Shown piece after piece: positions 54,169 through 63,669 of a stretch of DNA of 64,000 nucleotides. Under the pieces are notes generated by a model. The model saw only the letters and a program-made list of their open reading frames with translations, made no database searches and had not been told where the DNA came from. The stretch comes from Eikenella halliae (lineage in GTDB: Bacteria; Pseudomonadota; Gammaproteobacteria; Burkholderiales; Neisseriaceae), in the NCBI RefSeq assembly GCF_001648475.1, contig NZ_LXSQ01000020.1, positions 62,001 through 126,000 on the forward strand, given 5' to 3'. The position numbers were made by a program, and so were the translations under genes. Position 1 is the stretch's first letter; every line of letters starts with the position of its first letter.

Positions 54169-54433
54169 GTCATGCCTCGCGGTTTTTCAGGTAGCCTTCT
54201 CGAGAAGGCTATTGTGTTTGCATGGAGATTAACCTAAGGATAACTAGAAAAACTTTTCATAGGCTCAACAATATCATACCCATCTCACATAAGAATAGCC
54301 CTGCTGCAAAATCAACTCGGATTCTAAATATTAAGGTGATATACCAAGCCTCAGTTAGGCTACATTCAATATAGAAGGCTACCTGAAACTTTCAGGTAGC
54401 CTTTCTTAATTGCCTAACAGTCAACTTGTAAGC
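54169..54433. other. AT-rich intergenic scar between cas2 and fabH
   Basis: A DUS hairpin at 54372-54405 ends fabH, and AT-rich sequence without an open frame covers the rest. No remnant of cas1 or cas4 can be read. A half DUS pair is at about 54185-54210. Confidence 0.5.
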
Positions 54434-55393
54434 CTAATATTTCACCAGCACCGCGCCCCAGGCAAAGCCGCCGCCGATGCCTTCTAAAAGCAGGGTATGG
54501 CCGCGCTGGATGCTGCCTTGGCGTACGCCCCAGTCGAGGGCGAGGGGGATGGAGGCTGCGGAGGTATTGCCGTGATCCTGCACGGTGAGCACCACTTTTT
54601 CCATGCCGAGCTTGAGGTGTTTGGCGGTGCTCTCCAGAATGCGGTAGTTGGCCTGGTGCGGCACCAGCCAATCGATTTGCTCGGGGGTGAGGCCGGCTTC
54701 GGCAATCACGTCTTCGGCCACTTTGGCCAGCGCCTTCACGGCGAATTTGAATACGCCGGGGCCGTCCATCTGCAAAAACGGTGTGCCGCAAACGGCGCCG
54801 TTGGCAATCTGGCCGGGGGTTTGCAGCAGGTGGCCGTAGCTGCCGTCGGCCAAGAGCTTGCTGTGCAGGATGCCGGGTTCGCCGGATGCGCCGAGCACCA
54901 CGGCGCCGGCGCCGTCGCCAAACAGCACACAGGTGCGCCGGTCGGTCCAGTCCATGATGCGGCTGAACACGTCGGCGCCGATGACCAAGGCTTTTTTGGC
55001 CATACCGCTTTTGATGTAGGCGTTGGCGGTGGTGATGGCATACATAAAGCCGGCACACACGGCCTGCACGTCGAACGCGGGGCAGCCGCTGATACCGAGC
55101 TTCTGCTGCACGATGGTGGCAGTGGCGGGGAACTGCATATCGGGCGTGGAAGTGGCCACGACAATCAAATCAATTTCGGCTGCGTCCACCCCTGCGGCTT
55201 CCAGCGCGTTGTGCGCGGCGGCTACGGCCAAGTCGCTGCATTTTTCGTTGTCGGCGGCGATGTGGCGGGTTTTGATGCCGGTGCGGGTGGTAATCCACTC
55301 GTCCGAGGTGTCCACGATTTTGGCGAGGTCGTCGTTGCTGAGCGTTTTGGCCGGCAGGTAGCTGCCCGTGCCGAGGATTTTAGCGTAGGTCAT
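54434..55393 (-). CDS. fabH: Beta-ketoacyl-ACP synthase III
   Basis: Starts fatty-acid synthesis by condensing acetyl-CoA with malonyl-ACP. 319 aa. The catalytic triad is visible: Cys in VQAVCAGFMYA near residue 112, His in VPHQANYRI near 246 and Asn in DHGNTSAAS near 276. It is alone here, not beside plsX or fabD. Confidence 0.96.
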   Translation of the reverse strand: MTYAKILGTGSYLPAKTLSNDDLAKIVDTSDEWITTRTGIKTRHIAADNEKCSDLAVAAAHNALEAAGVDAAEIDLIVVATSTPDMQFPATATIVQQKLGISGCPAFDVQAVCAGFMYAITTANAYIKSGMAKKALVIGADVFSRIMDWTDRRTCVLFGDGAGAVVLGASGEPGILHSKLLADGSYGHLLQTPGQIANGAVCGTPFLQMDGPGVFKFAVKALAKVAEDVIAEAGLTPEQIDWLVPHQANYRILESTAKHLKLGMEKVVLTVQDHGNTSAASIPLALDWGVRQGSIQRGHTLLLEGIGGGFAWGAVLVKY

Positions 55394-55605
55394 GAGTGTG
55401 TCGCTTTAGAATGGTTTACTGCCGGAAGCGGCGTATTTTAAAGATTTCCACTGGATTTGTCTCATGATTTTCCAAACTTCATGTGAAATGCCGCCGTTGC
55501 ATATGCCTTTTTAATATAAAGATACAAAAACAAATTATTTGTTTGCCTGCGGCTTTGCCATTATCATGCGCACGCATCCGATTCACACTTCACAGGAGCC
55601 CCTAA

Positions 55606-56544
55606 ATGAGCAATATCGCCAACAACATCGTCGATTTAATCGGTAACACCCCGCTGGTTTACCTCAACCGCCTCGCCGAAGGCCTGCCCGGCAAGGTAGC
55701 CGCCAAGTTGGAATACTTCAACCCCGGCAGCAGCGTGAAAGACCGCATCGCCATCTCCATGATCCGCGCCGCCGAAGAAACCGGCCAAATCAAACCCGGC
55801 ACCACCATCGTGGAGGCCACCAGCGGCAACACCGGTATCGGTTTGGCCATGGTGTGCGCCGCCTTGGGCTACAAACTGGTCATCACCATGCCGGAAACCA
55901 TGAGTAAAGAGCGCAAGATGCTGCTGCGCGCCTACGGTGCCGAGCTCATCCTCACTCCCGGTGCGGAAGGCATGCCCGGCGCCATTGCCCGCGCCCAGGC
56001 GCTGGTAGACGCCCACCCCGGCCAATACTTTATGCCGCGCCAGTTCGACAACCCCGCCAATCCCGAAATCCACCGCCGCACCACCGCCGAAGAAATCTGG
56101 CACGACACCGACGGACAAGTTGATATTTTCGTTTCCGGCGTGGGTACCGGCGGTACGCTCACCGGCGTGGGCGAAGTATTGAAAAAACGCAAACCCTCGC
56201 TGCAAGCCTATGCAGTCGAGCCTGCCGCTTCCCCCGTATTGAGCGGTGGCGAAAAAGGCCCGCACCCGATTCAGGGCCTGGGCGCAGGCTTCGTGCCGAA
56301 AACCCTGAACACCGAAATCTACGACGGCGTGATTACCGTGGCCAACCAGGCCGCCTTCGATACCGCCCGCGATGCCGCTGCCAAAGAAGGCCTCTTGGTG
56401 GGCATCTCTTCCGGTGCCGCCATCTGGGCCGCATTGGAACTGGCGAAAAAACCGGAAAACAAAGACAAACTCATCGTGGTGGTTCTGCCTTCCAACGGCG
56501 AACGCTATCTTTCCACCCCGTTGTTTGAAGACCTCGCCTCCTAA
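55606..56544 (+). CDS. cysK: Cysteine synthase A
   Basis: PLP enzyme making cysteine from O-acetylserine and sulfide. 312 aa. The PLP lysine lies in NPGSSVKDRIA near residue 44, the substrate loop is EATSGNTGIGL near 70, and the phosphate cradle is GVGTGGTLTGVG near 180. It starts after CAGGAG. Confidence 0.96.
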   Translation: MSNIANNIVDLIGNTPLVYLNRLAEGLPGKVAAKLEYFNPGSSVKDRIAISMIRAAEETGQIKPGTTIVEATSGNTGIGLAMVCAALGYKLVITMPETMSKERKMLLRAYGAELILTPGAEGMPGAIARAQALVDAHPGQYFMPRQFDNPANPEIHRRTTAEEIWHDTDGQVDIFVSGVGTGGTLTGVGEVLKKRKPSLQAYAVEPAASPVLSGGEKGPHPIQGLGAGFVPKTLNTEIYDGVITVANQAAFDTARDAAAKEGLLVGISSGAAIWAALELAKKPENKDKLIVVVLPSNGERYLSTPLFEDLAS

Positions 56545-56706
56545 GGTAATCCCACGCTACAAAGCCGCAGCCATGCGGCTTTTTTCGCATTCCCAACCTG
56601 TCGGCGTGTTGTAAATTTGTTGTGAGAAACCGCCAAAAACTTGCCCCGCCGACTGATTTTCCCTATAGTTAGCCACATTGATGAAACTGTTAGCTTAAGT
56701 CAAAAC

Positions 56707-57168
56707 ATGAAAAAATATCTCCCCATCCTCCTCGTTGCCGGCCTGCTCGGTGGCTGTAATCTCCTTTCTTCTCCCAACAGCACACGCCAAAATACGCAGG
56801 CTTCGCCGAACTACACCCTAGCCGCCAGCCACTGGGGCGACGTGGCTAAAATCCGCAACGAGGCCACCCGTTTGGGCTATGAAGTAACCAAAGGCCGCAT
56901 GACCAAAACCCAGGCCGCGCAGCAACTCAACCGCTTCCGCATCAACTTGGTCGGCCGCAACAGCGTAGACGACAGCATGTATGAAGTTTACCTGCGCTCT
57001 GCCGTGCAGAGTCAGCAAGGCCGCATCACTGCCGAGCAGTCCAAAATCTTCATTCGCAACGCCCTGCAGGGCTGGCAGCAACGTTGGCCCAATATGCAAA
57101 ACCGCCCGGCTAACCCGGCGTTCACCAACTTCCTGATGGAAGTGATGAATATGCAACCGCTGAAATAA
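56707..57168 (+). CDS. Small putative lipoprotein
   Basis: A 153-aa protein from the chosen ATG; the signal peptide ends in the lipobox LLGGC near residue 17. The mature part is mostly helical (GDVAKIRNEATRLGYEVTKG). I do not recognise the family. A DUS-like hairpin at 57192-57252, one arm mutated (TCAAGTAGCC), terminates it. Confidence 0.75.
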   Translation: MKKYLPILLVAGLLGGCNLLSSPNSTRQNTQASPNYTLAASHWGDVAKIRNEATRLGYEVTKGRMTKTQAAQQLNRFRINLVGRNSVDDSMYEVYLRSAVQSQQGRITAEQSKIFIRNALQGWQQRWPNMQNRPANPAFTNFLMEVMNMQPLK

Positions 57169-57744
57169 GCAGGCAATCCGAACCCAAATATAAGGCTACC
57201 TGAAAATCCATCCCCGCAGAAACCCTGCCGTGTCGGATTTTCAAGTAGCCTTTATTTTGCCTCTTAACCTGTTTGAAGATGCTGTCTTCTTAATGTGAGA
57301 TTAACCGGCCCAAAAATGGTATAGTGAATTAACAAAAATCAGGACAAGGCGGCGAGCCGCAGACAGTACAGATAGTACGGCAAGGCGAGGCAACGCTGTA
57401 CTGGTTTAAATTTAATTCACTATTCACTATATTGAATTAAGCAGCGCATTGTGGCGCATCAAGCTCAAATCCGCATCACGTAGCCCTGCTATATCAAGGG
57501 TCGAGCCAATCAGCCGGATACCATACAAAACAAGTAAATATATCGCTTCCAAGCAATCTTTCTCCAAACTGCCGTTTCCCATACGGCAACAAATCTTTAC
57601 CCATCCCCAAAAACAGCCGGATAGTGTTATGATTGCCTCAACGGTGCATTCAAGCAGGCTTATGCTGACGGCAGGCAGCCCCCTGCAGAAAGCTCGTTTT
57701 GGCCATACCGACATCTGTCAACATTCTGAATTAAGGAAAAATTT
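57169..57744. other. Intergenic region with CREE
   Basis: Contains the lipoprotein terminator, a CREE and about 300 bases (57432-57744) without a convincing gene. A minus open frame of 95 codons (57427-57714) overlaps the CREE border and shows no family resemblance that I can name. Confidence 0.4.
57320..57431. repeat. Correia-type (CREE/NEMIS) element 4
   Basis: TATAGTGAATTAACAAAAAT to TTAAATTTAATTCACTAT, about 104 bases, followed by a repeated TTCACTATA, a small slip duplication at the insertion edge. Confidence 0.82.
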
Positions 57745-58683
57745 ATGTATCCGATTCAAGAACCGCTCCGCAGCGGCATGCTGCCTGTATCTGAGCTTCA
57801 CACCATCTACTGGGAAGAAAGCGGCAACCCCGCCGGTATCCCCGTTATCTTCCTGCACGGTGGCCCCGGCGCCGGATCGAGTCCGGCTTGCCGGGGTTTT
57901 TTCAATCCGGAAAAATACCGTGTCATCATCATCGACCAACGAGGCAGCGGCAAATCCACCCCTTATGCCGAAACTCGCGAAAACACTACTTGGGATTTGG
58001 TGGAAGATATTGAAAAAGTAAGAAAAATGCTCAGCATCGAGAGCTGGCTGGTATTCGGCGGCTCGTGGGGCAGCACCCTTTCCCTAGCCTATGCCGAAAC
58101 CTATCCCGACCGTGTACGCGGCTTGATTTTGCGCGGTATTTTCCTCTGCCGCCAAATCGAAATTAATTGGCTGAGCGAAGAAGGCGGCGTGAGCATGATT
58201 TATCCCGAACAATGGCAACGCTATTTAGCTGCCGTGCCGCCGGAGCAACGTGCCGGCTCGTTAGTTGAGGCTTATTATTGGATGCTTAACTCGCCCGACC
58301 CCGCTGTGTATCTGCCCGCCGCCAAGGCCTGGGCAGATTGGGAAAGCTGGCTGATTTGGTTCGACCCTAAACCGGTGGACGAAGACCCGCAAGCCTCATT
58401 AGCCATCACCCGCCTAGAAAACCACTATTTCATGCACCAAGGCTGGTTGCAGGGCGACAAATCCATCTTGGCCAACGCCCACAAAATTCAGCATATCCCC
58501 ACCATCATCGTGCAAGGCCGCTACGACCTCTGCACCCCCACCCGCAGCGCATGGGACTTGAAACAGGCGCTGCCGCAGGCCGATTTGCGTATTATCCAAA
58601 GCGGCCACTACGCACAAAACCCTGCCATCGCTGATGCCCTAGTACAGGCCACCGATGAATTTGCCGAACGGCTCGGCAATTAA
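57745..58683 (+). CDS. pip: Prolyl iminopeptidase
   Basis: Removes N-terminal proline from peptides. 312 aa alpha/beta hydrolase. HGGPGAGSSP near residue 35 (oxyanion region), nucleophile GGSWGSTLSLAYA near 107, Asp in GRYDLCTP near 260 and His in SGHYAQNP near 290 form the catalytic set. Confidence 0.95.
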   Translation: MYPIQEPLRSGMLPVSELHTIYWEESGNPAGIPVIFLHGGPGAGSSPACRGFFNPEKYRVIIIDQRGSGKSTPYAETRENTTWDLVEDIEKVRKMLSIESWLVFGGSWGSTLSLAYAETYPDRVRGLILRGIFLCRQIEINWLSEEGGVSMIYPEQWQRYLAAVPPEQRAGSLVEAYYWMLNSPDPAVYLPAAKAWADWESWLIWFDPKPVDEDPQASLAITRLENHYFMHQGWLQGDKSILANAHKIQHIPTIIVQGRYDLCTPTRSAWDLKQALPQADLRIIQSGHYAQNPAIADALVQATDEFAERLGN

Positions 58684-58707
58684 TTTATTCCATTGGATGC
58701 ACATGAT

Positions 58708-58750
58708 GAGGCTACCTGAAAACCGTTTTGCTTTTTCAGGTAGCCTCTTT
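58708..58750. terminator. DUS-pair terminator after pip
   Basis: GAGGCTACCTGAAAA pairs with TTTTTCAGGTAGCCTC, followed by TTT. Confidence 0.65.
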
Positions 58751-58876
58751 GATGTAACGCCAATCATGGGCAGCAACGAACTGCTATCATTTCGTTGGTA
58801 ATGAAGGCCAACAAACGCGCCCTTAGCATACAGTAACCCTTTTTACCACCTTACCTCACTCAAAGGAGAGCCAAAC

Positions 58877-60274
58877 ATGACAACCCGCACCGAACACGAC
58901 CTCCTCGGCGAACGCGAAATCCCCGCAGCCTCCTATTGGGGCATCCACACCCTGCGCGCAGTGGAAAACTTCCAAATCTCCGGGCAGAAGATTTCCGACG
59001 TGCCCCAGTTTGTGCGCAGCATGGTGATGGTGAAAAAAGCTGCCGCCCAGGCCAACGGCGAGCTGGGCGCACTCAAACCCGAAATCGCCACCGCCATTGC
59101 CCAAGCCTGCGACGAGGTGCTGATTAAAGGCCGCTGCCTCGACCAGTTCCCATCCGACGTATTCCAAGGCGGCGCCGGCACTTCGGTGAACATGAACACC
59201 AATGAAGTGATCGCCAACCTCGCCTTGGAAGCCTTAGGCCAAGCCAAAGGCCGCTACGACATCGTCAATCCCATGGATCATGTGAACGCCAGCCAATCCA
59301 CCAACGACGCCTACCCCACCGGCTTCCGGCTGGCCGTGTACACCAGCATCGGCGAACTGCTGGGCAAACTGGCACATTTGAAAGACACCTTTGCTGTCAA
59401 AGCTGATGAATTCAAATACATCCTAAAAATGGGCCGCACCCAGCTGCAAGATGCCGTGCCCATGACTGCCGGCCAAGAATTCCAATCCTTCCAAGTGCTG
59501 CTGGCAGAAGAAGAAACCAACCTCGAACGCACGCGCCAACTGCTGCTGGAAGTGAACCTCGGTGCCACCGCCATCGGCACAGGCATCAATACGCCGCAAG
59601 GCTACGCGCCGCTGGCCGTGCAAAAACTCTCCGAAATCAGCGGCCTGCCATGCAAGCTCACCGAAAACCTGATTGAAGCCACCTCCGACTGCGGCGCCTA
59701 TGTGATGGTGCACGGCGCCCTGAAGCGTACCGCCGTGAAGCTCTCCAAAATCTGCAACGACCTGCGCCTGCTCTCCTCCGGCCCGCGTGCCGGCTTGAAA
59801 GAAATCAACCTGCCGGAAATGCAGGCCGGCTCATCGATTATGCCCGCCAAGGTGAATCCCGTGATTCCCGAAGTGGTGAACCAAGTTTGCTTCAAAGTAA
59901 TCGGCAACGACACCACCATCACCTTCGCCGCCGAAGCCGGCCAGCTCCAGCTCAACGTGATGGAGCCGGTTATCGCGCAATCCATGTTTGAAAGCATCTC
60001 GCTTTTAGGCAATGCCGCCGTTACACTGGCCGACAAATGCGTAAGCGGCATCACGGTAAACCGCGAAATCTGCGAACGCTACGTCTTCAACTCCATCGGC
60101 CTGGTCACCTATCTCAACCCCTATATCGGCCACGAAAACGGCGACCTGGTGGGCAAAATCTGTGCCCAAACCGGCAAAACCGTGCGCGAAGTGGTGCTGG
60201 AGCGCCAGCTTTTGAGCGAAGCAGAGCTCGACCGCATCCTGTCGCCACAAAACTTGGCCAATCCGCATTTATAA
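58877..60274 (+). CDS. aspA: Aspartate ammonia-lyase
   Basis: Converts aspartate to fumarate and ammonia. 465 aa, fumarase/aspartase superfamily. The signature GSSIMPAKVNP lies near residue 316, and NPMDHVNASQSTNDAYPT near 134 carries substrate-binding residues. A ribosome site AAAGGAGAG precedes the ATG. It is followed by a DUS hairpin and CRISPR array 2. Confidence 0.95.
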   Translation: MTTRTEHDLLGEREIPAASYWGIHTLRAVENFQISGQKISDVPQFVRSMVMVKKAAAQANGELGALKPEIATAIAQACDEVLIKGRCLDQFPSDVFQGGAGTSVNMNTNEVIANLALEALGQAKGRYDIVNPMDHVNASQSTNDAYPTGFRLAVYTSIGELLGKLAHLKDTFAVKADEFKYILKMGRTQLQDAVPMTAGQEFQSFQVLLAEEETNLERTRQLLLEVNLGATAIGTGINTPQGYAPLAVQKLSEISGLPCKLTENLIEATSDCGAYVMVHGALKRTAVKLSKICNDLRLLSSGPRAGLKEINLPEMQAGSSIMPAKVNPVIPEVVNQVCFKVIGNDTTITFAAEAGQLQLNVMEPVIAQSMFESISLLGNAAVTLADKCVSGITVNREICERYVFNSIGLVTYLNPYIGHENGDLVGKICAQTGKTVREVVLERQLLSEAELDRILSPQNLANPHL

Positions 60275-60292
60275 GCTTGAATTGAAACAGGC

Positions 60293-60334
60293 AAAAGGCT
60301 ACCTGAAAACCGATGGCTGGTTTTCAGGTAGCCT
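60293..60334. terminator. DUS-pair terminator after aspA
   Basis: AAAAGGCTACCTGAAAAC pairs with GTTTTCAGGTAGCCT; the second arm runs straight into the first eroded CRISPR repeat. Confidence 0.65.
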
Positions 60335-60681
60335 CCCACCTCCGGGTGGTTGTGTGTTGAAACGCAGCAGAAATCGCGGTGGGACTGCCGGTAGATGCGC
60401 AGCCACCTTCGGGTGGCTGTGTGTTGAAACCTTATCAAACAAATGCCTATTTGCGCACAATACGGCAGCCACCTTCGGGTGGCTGTGTGTTGAAACTGGC
60501 CGGTTTTGCCGTGGTTATCCCCGCCATCATGCAGCCACCTTCGGGTGGCTGTGTGTTGAAACACGTAGTTTTGGCATTGCTTGGTAGGCACGTCTAGCAG
60601 CCACCTTCGGGTGGCTGTGTGTTGAAACGGATGGTAGTTTTACCATCAGCCGCAGCCATGACCCAGCCACCTTCAGGTAGC
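60333..60681 (+). CRISPR. CRISPR array 2, short, inverted, eroded ends
   Basis: Six copies of the array-1 repeat, in the opposite direction, so transcription would be rightwards. Four are intact (60399, 60465, 60531, 60597); the first (to 60363) lacks its 5' bases and has several changes, and the last (60662-60681) stops after CAGCCACCTTC, running into AGGTAGC. Five spacers of 33-36 bases. There is no leader, and no cas gene lies nearby. Spacer 5 shares 22 bases with a spacer of array 1. Confidence 0.93.
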
Positions 60682-60728
60682 AATAAAAATCCCGCAAGTT
60701 TTAAACCATGCGGGATGTTATTAATCTT

Positions 60729-60815
60729 TGGTGCCCAGGAGAAGACTCGAACTTCCACACCCGTGAGGATACCAGCACCTGAAGCTGGCGCGTCTACCAA
60801 TTCCGCCACCTGGGC
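60729..60815 (-). tRNA. tRNA-Leu (CAG), copy 2
   Basis: An 87-base class II tRNA with encoded CCA. Acceptor GCCCAGG/CCTGGGC, anticodon stem CCAGC/GCTGG around TTCAGGT (anticodon CAG), long variable arm. Confidence 0.96.
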
Positions 60816-60852
60816 GAGCAATTTCCGTTTCGATTTCAATTAAAGCAAGTTG

Positions 60853-60939
60853 TGGTGCCCAGGAGAAGACTCGAACTTCCACACCCGTGAGGATACCAGC
60901 ACCTGAAGCTGGCGCGTCTACCAATTCCGCCACCTGGGC
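60853..60939 (-). tRNA. tRNA-Leu (CAG), copy 1
   Basis: Identical to the next copy, 37 bases apart; both would be made from the promoter at 60996-61023. Confidence 0.96.
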
Positions 60940-60995
60940 TTTGCTTTAATCGAACTTTGCGGTAAAGTGCATTGCTCTTTATGCAAGAAACGCGC

Positions 60996-61023
60996 ATTAT
61001 AGCGCCAATTTTCCACTTGTCAA
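60996..61023 (-). promoter_or_regulatory. Consensus sigma-70 promoter of the tRNA-Leu pair
   Basis: On the minus strand TTGACA and TATAAT are both perfect, 16 bases apart. It lies within the short gap before rnr, so the divergent rnr promoter must share or overlap this DNA. Confidence 0.85.
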
Positions 61024-61030
61024 TTTATAT

Positions 61031-63409
61031 ATGAAGAAGAAAACCTCGCTCCGCCTGCAAGACCCTTATCTGCAGCGGGAAACGCAACGCTACGAACACC
61101 CCCTGCCCAGCCGCGAATGGATTACCGAAATGCTGGAAGACAGGGGCGTGCCGCTGAAAACCGAATCTTTAGCCATCCTGCTCGATATTGCCGAGCACGA
61201 AATGCCCTTTTTCGAACGCCGCCTGACTGCGATGGCGCGCGACGGGCAAATCCTCATCAACCGGCGCGGCATGGTGTGCGCCGCCGAAAAACTCGCGCTG
61301 GTGAAATGCCGCGTTGAAGCACATAAAGACGGCTTCGGCTTTGCCGTACCGCTCTCGCCCGATGGACAGGGCGACTTCGTTCTGCCTGCCCGCCAGATGC
61401 GCGGCCTGATGCACGGCGACACGGTAACCGTGCGCCCGGCCGGTACCGATCGGCGCGGCCGCCGCGAAGGCCAGGTGCTCGATGTGATTGAACGTGCGCA
61501 GAAAACCGTAGTCGGGCGGCTCATGATAGAGCGCGGCATCGCCATGCTCTCGCCCGAAGACAGCCGACTGCCCGACAGTATCCTGCTCGAACCTGATTCA
61601 GTGGGCAAAGCCAAGCCCGGCCAAGTGGTGGTGGCTCAAATCGATTCCTACCCCGACGCGCACCGCCCCGCCGTGGCCAGCGTGGTGGAAGTGTTAGGCA
61701 ACTATGCCGACAGCGGCATGGAAATCGAAATTGCCGTGCGCCAGCACCACCTACCCCACCAATTCTCCACCGCCTGCGAAAAAGCCGCTGCGAAAATCCC
61801 TTCTGCCGTGCGCAAAACCGACCTCAAAGACCGTAAAAACCTGCGCGACCTACCACTGGTAACGATAGACGGCGAAAGCTCGCGCGATTTCGACGATGCC
61901 GTGTATGCCGAAAAACAAGGCCGCAATTTCCGCCTGGTGGTAGCCATTGCCGACGTGAGCCACTATGTGAAGCCCAAAGACGCGATTGATGCCGACGCGC
62001 TGGATCGCGCCACCAGCGTGTATTTCCCGCGCCGCGTGATTCCCATGCTGCCAGAAAGCCTCTCCAACGGCATTTGCTCGCTCAATCCCGATGTGGATCG
62101 GTTGTGCATGGTGTGCGACATGGTGTTCACCTACGCCGGCAATCTTAAATCCTACCGTTTCTACCCCGCCGTGATGCGCTCCCATGCCCGCCTCACCTAC
62201 ACCCAAGTGTGGGACTGGATTCAAAACGGCAGCGACAACCCGCTCAAGCCGCACATCGACACCCTCTACAAGCTCTATCAAATCCTGCTCAAAAAACGCC
62301 GCCAGCGCGGTGCGATGGAGTTTGAAACCACTGAAACCGAGATGATTTTCGACAAGCAGGGCAAAATCAAACGCATCGTGCCCGTGGTGCGCAACGAAGC
62401 CCACCGCCTAATTGAAGAATGCATGCTCGCCGCCAACGTGTGTGCCGCCGAATTCCTGCTGAAACATCAGCATCCCGCCTTATTCCGCAACCACGCCGGC
62501 CCCACGCCGGAAAAACTCGCCACCCTGCGCGAGCAGCTCGGCCTGCTCGGCCTCAGCCTCGGCGGCGGCGACAAACCCACCCCACTGGATTACGCCGCGC
62601 TCTTCGCCCAAACTGCCGATCGCCCCGACCGTGAGTTGATTCAAGTGATGCTCCTGCGTTCCATGCAGCAGGCCGTGTACGAGCCGGAAAACAGCGGCCA
62701 CTTCGGCCTTGCCTATCCCGCCTACACCCACTTCACCTCCCCGATCCGCCGCTATCCCGACCTCCTCGTACACCGAGCCATCAAAGCCGTGCTTTCAGGT
62801 AGCCGCTACAACCCCGCCGAAAACTGGAGCGCACTGGGCACCCACAGCTCTCAATGCGAACGCCGTGCCGACGAAGCCAGCCGCGACGTGGAAAACTGGC
62901 TCAAAACCTACTACATGCAGGACAAAGTGGGCGAAGTATTCAGCGGCACAGTCAGCGGCATGGCCGGCTTCGGCCTGTTCGTTACCCTCGACGACATCCA
63001 CATCGAAGGCCTCGTCCACATCAGCGAATTGGGCGAAGACTACTTCAACTACCGTGCCGAAACCATGAGCATCGAAGGCGAACGCAGCGGCCTCCGTTTC
63101 AGCATGGGCGACAAGGTTGTGGTTCAGGTAGCCCGTGCCGACTTGGATACCCGTAAAATCGACCTTATGCTCATCAGCGGCGGCAGCCTGCCCGGCAAAG
63201 GCAAAAAACCTGCCGCCAAAGGAAAAACCGCCACAGCAAAAGGAAGAGCCCGCGGCCAAGCCCCGACCGGCAAACCTGCCGCCAAAAGCAAGGCCAAAGC
63301 TCCCGCTGCTCCGGCTAAGAAAACCCGCAGCCGCAAAAACAGCCAGCCGGCTCAGGCCACCCGGCCCAAAGCCAAACGCAAGCCCCGCACCCGCAAAAAA
63401 AGCGGCTGA
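61031..63409 (+). CDS. rnr: Ribonuclease R
   Basis: A 3'-5' exoribonuclease of the RNB family that degrades structured RNA, 792 aa. Cold-shock domains lie near 80-230, and the RNB catalytic centre is near 275-300 (TIDGESSRDFDDAVYAEK with the Asp cluster). GHFGLAYPAYTHFTSPIRRYPDLLVHR lies near 557. An S1 domain (GEVFSGTVSGMAGFGLFV) follows near 637, then a Lys/Ala/Pro-rich basic tail. Length is normal for beta-proteobacteria. Confidence 0.96.
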   Translation: MKKKTSLRLQDPYLQRETQRYEHPLPSREWITEMLEDRGVPLKTESLAILLDIAEHEMPFFERRLTAMARDGQILINRRGMVCAAEKLALVKCRVEAHKDGFGFAVPLSPDGQGDFVLPARQMRGLMHGDTVTVRPAGTDRRGRREGQVLDVIERAQKTVVGRLMIERGIAMLSPEDSRLPDSILLEPDSVGKAKPGQVVVAQIDSYPDAHRPAVASVVEVLGNYADSGMEIEIAVRQHHLPHQFSTACEKAAAKIPSAVRKTDLKDRKNLRDLPLVTIDGESSRDFDDAVYAEKQGRNFRLVVAIADVSHYVKPKDAIDADALDRATSVYFPRRVIPMLPESLSNGICSLNPDVDRLCMVCDMVFTYAGNLKSYRFYPAVMRSHARLTYTQVWDWIQNGSDNPLKPHIDTLYKLYQILLKKRRQRGAMEFETTETEMIFDKQGKIKRIVPVVRNEAHRLIEECMLAANVCAAEFLLKHQHPALFRNHAGPTPEKLATLREQLGLLGLSLGGGDKPTPLDYAALFAQTADRPDRELIQVMLLRSMQQAVYEPENSGHFGLAYPAYTHFTSPIRRYPDLLVHRAIKAVLSGSRYNPAENWSALGTHSSQCERRADEASRDVENWLKTYYMQDKVGEVFSGTVSGMAGFGLFVTLDDIHIEGLVHISELGEDYFNYRAETMSIEGERSGLRFSMGDKVVVQVARADLDTRKIDLMLISGGSLPGKGKKPAAKGKTATAKGRARGQAPTGKPAAKSKAKAPAAPAKKTRSRKNSQPAQATRPKAKRKPRTRKKSG

Positions 63410-63437
63410 ACTCCGAAGGAGGCTACCTGAAAATAAA

Positions 63438-63478
63438 CAGGCTACCTGAAAACGGATTTCCACTTTCAGGTAGCCTGT
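63438..63478. terminator. DUS-pair terminator after rnr
   Basis: CAGGCTACCTGAAAACGG with TTTCAGGTAGCCTG; another DUS sits just before it at 63419. Confidence 0.65.
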
Positions 63479-63487
63479 TCGGTTGAG

Positions 63488-63590
63488 ATAGTGAATTAAC
63501 AAAAATCAGGACAAGGCGCCGAACCGCAGACAGTACACACGTTACGGCAAGGCGAGCTAACGCTGTACTGGTTTTTGTTAATTCACTATA
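63488..63590. repeat. Correia-type (CREE/NEMIS) element 5
   Basis: ATAGTGAATTAACAAAAATC to GTTTTTGTTAATTCACTATA, about 103 bases. Confidence 0.83.
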
Positions 63591-63669
63591 TAGCAAGCCA
63601 ACAGAACTTTTGATGCGAGGTGGTGAGAGCAGGCAGACAGAAGTACGGCAAGGCAAACCAATACTGTAG

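Noticed and set aside
57427..57714. 95-codon minus frame that might be a transposase remnant
   Set aside because: No motif or family could be named, and it overlaps the CREE border.
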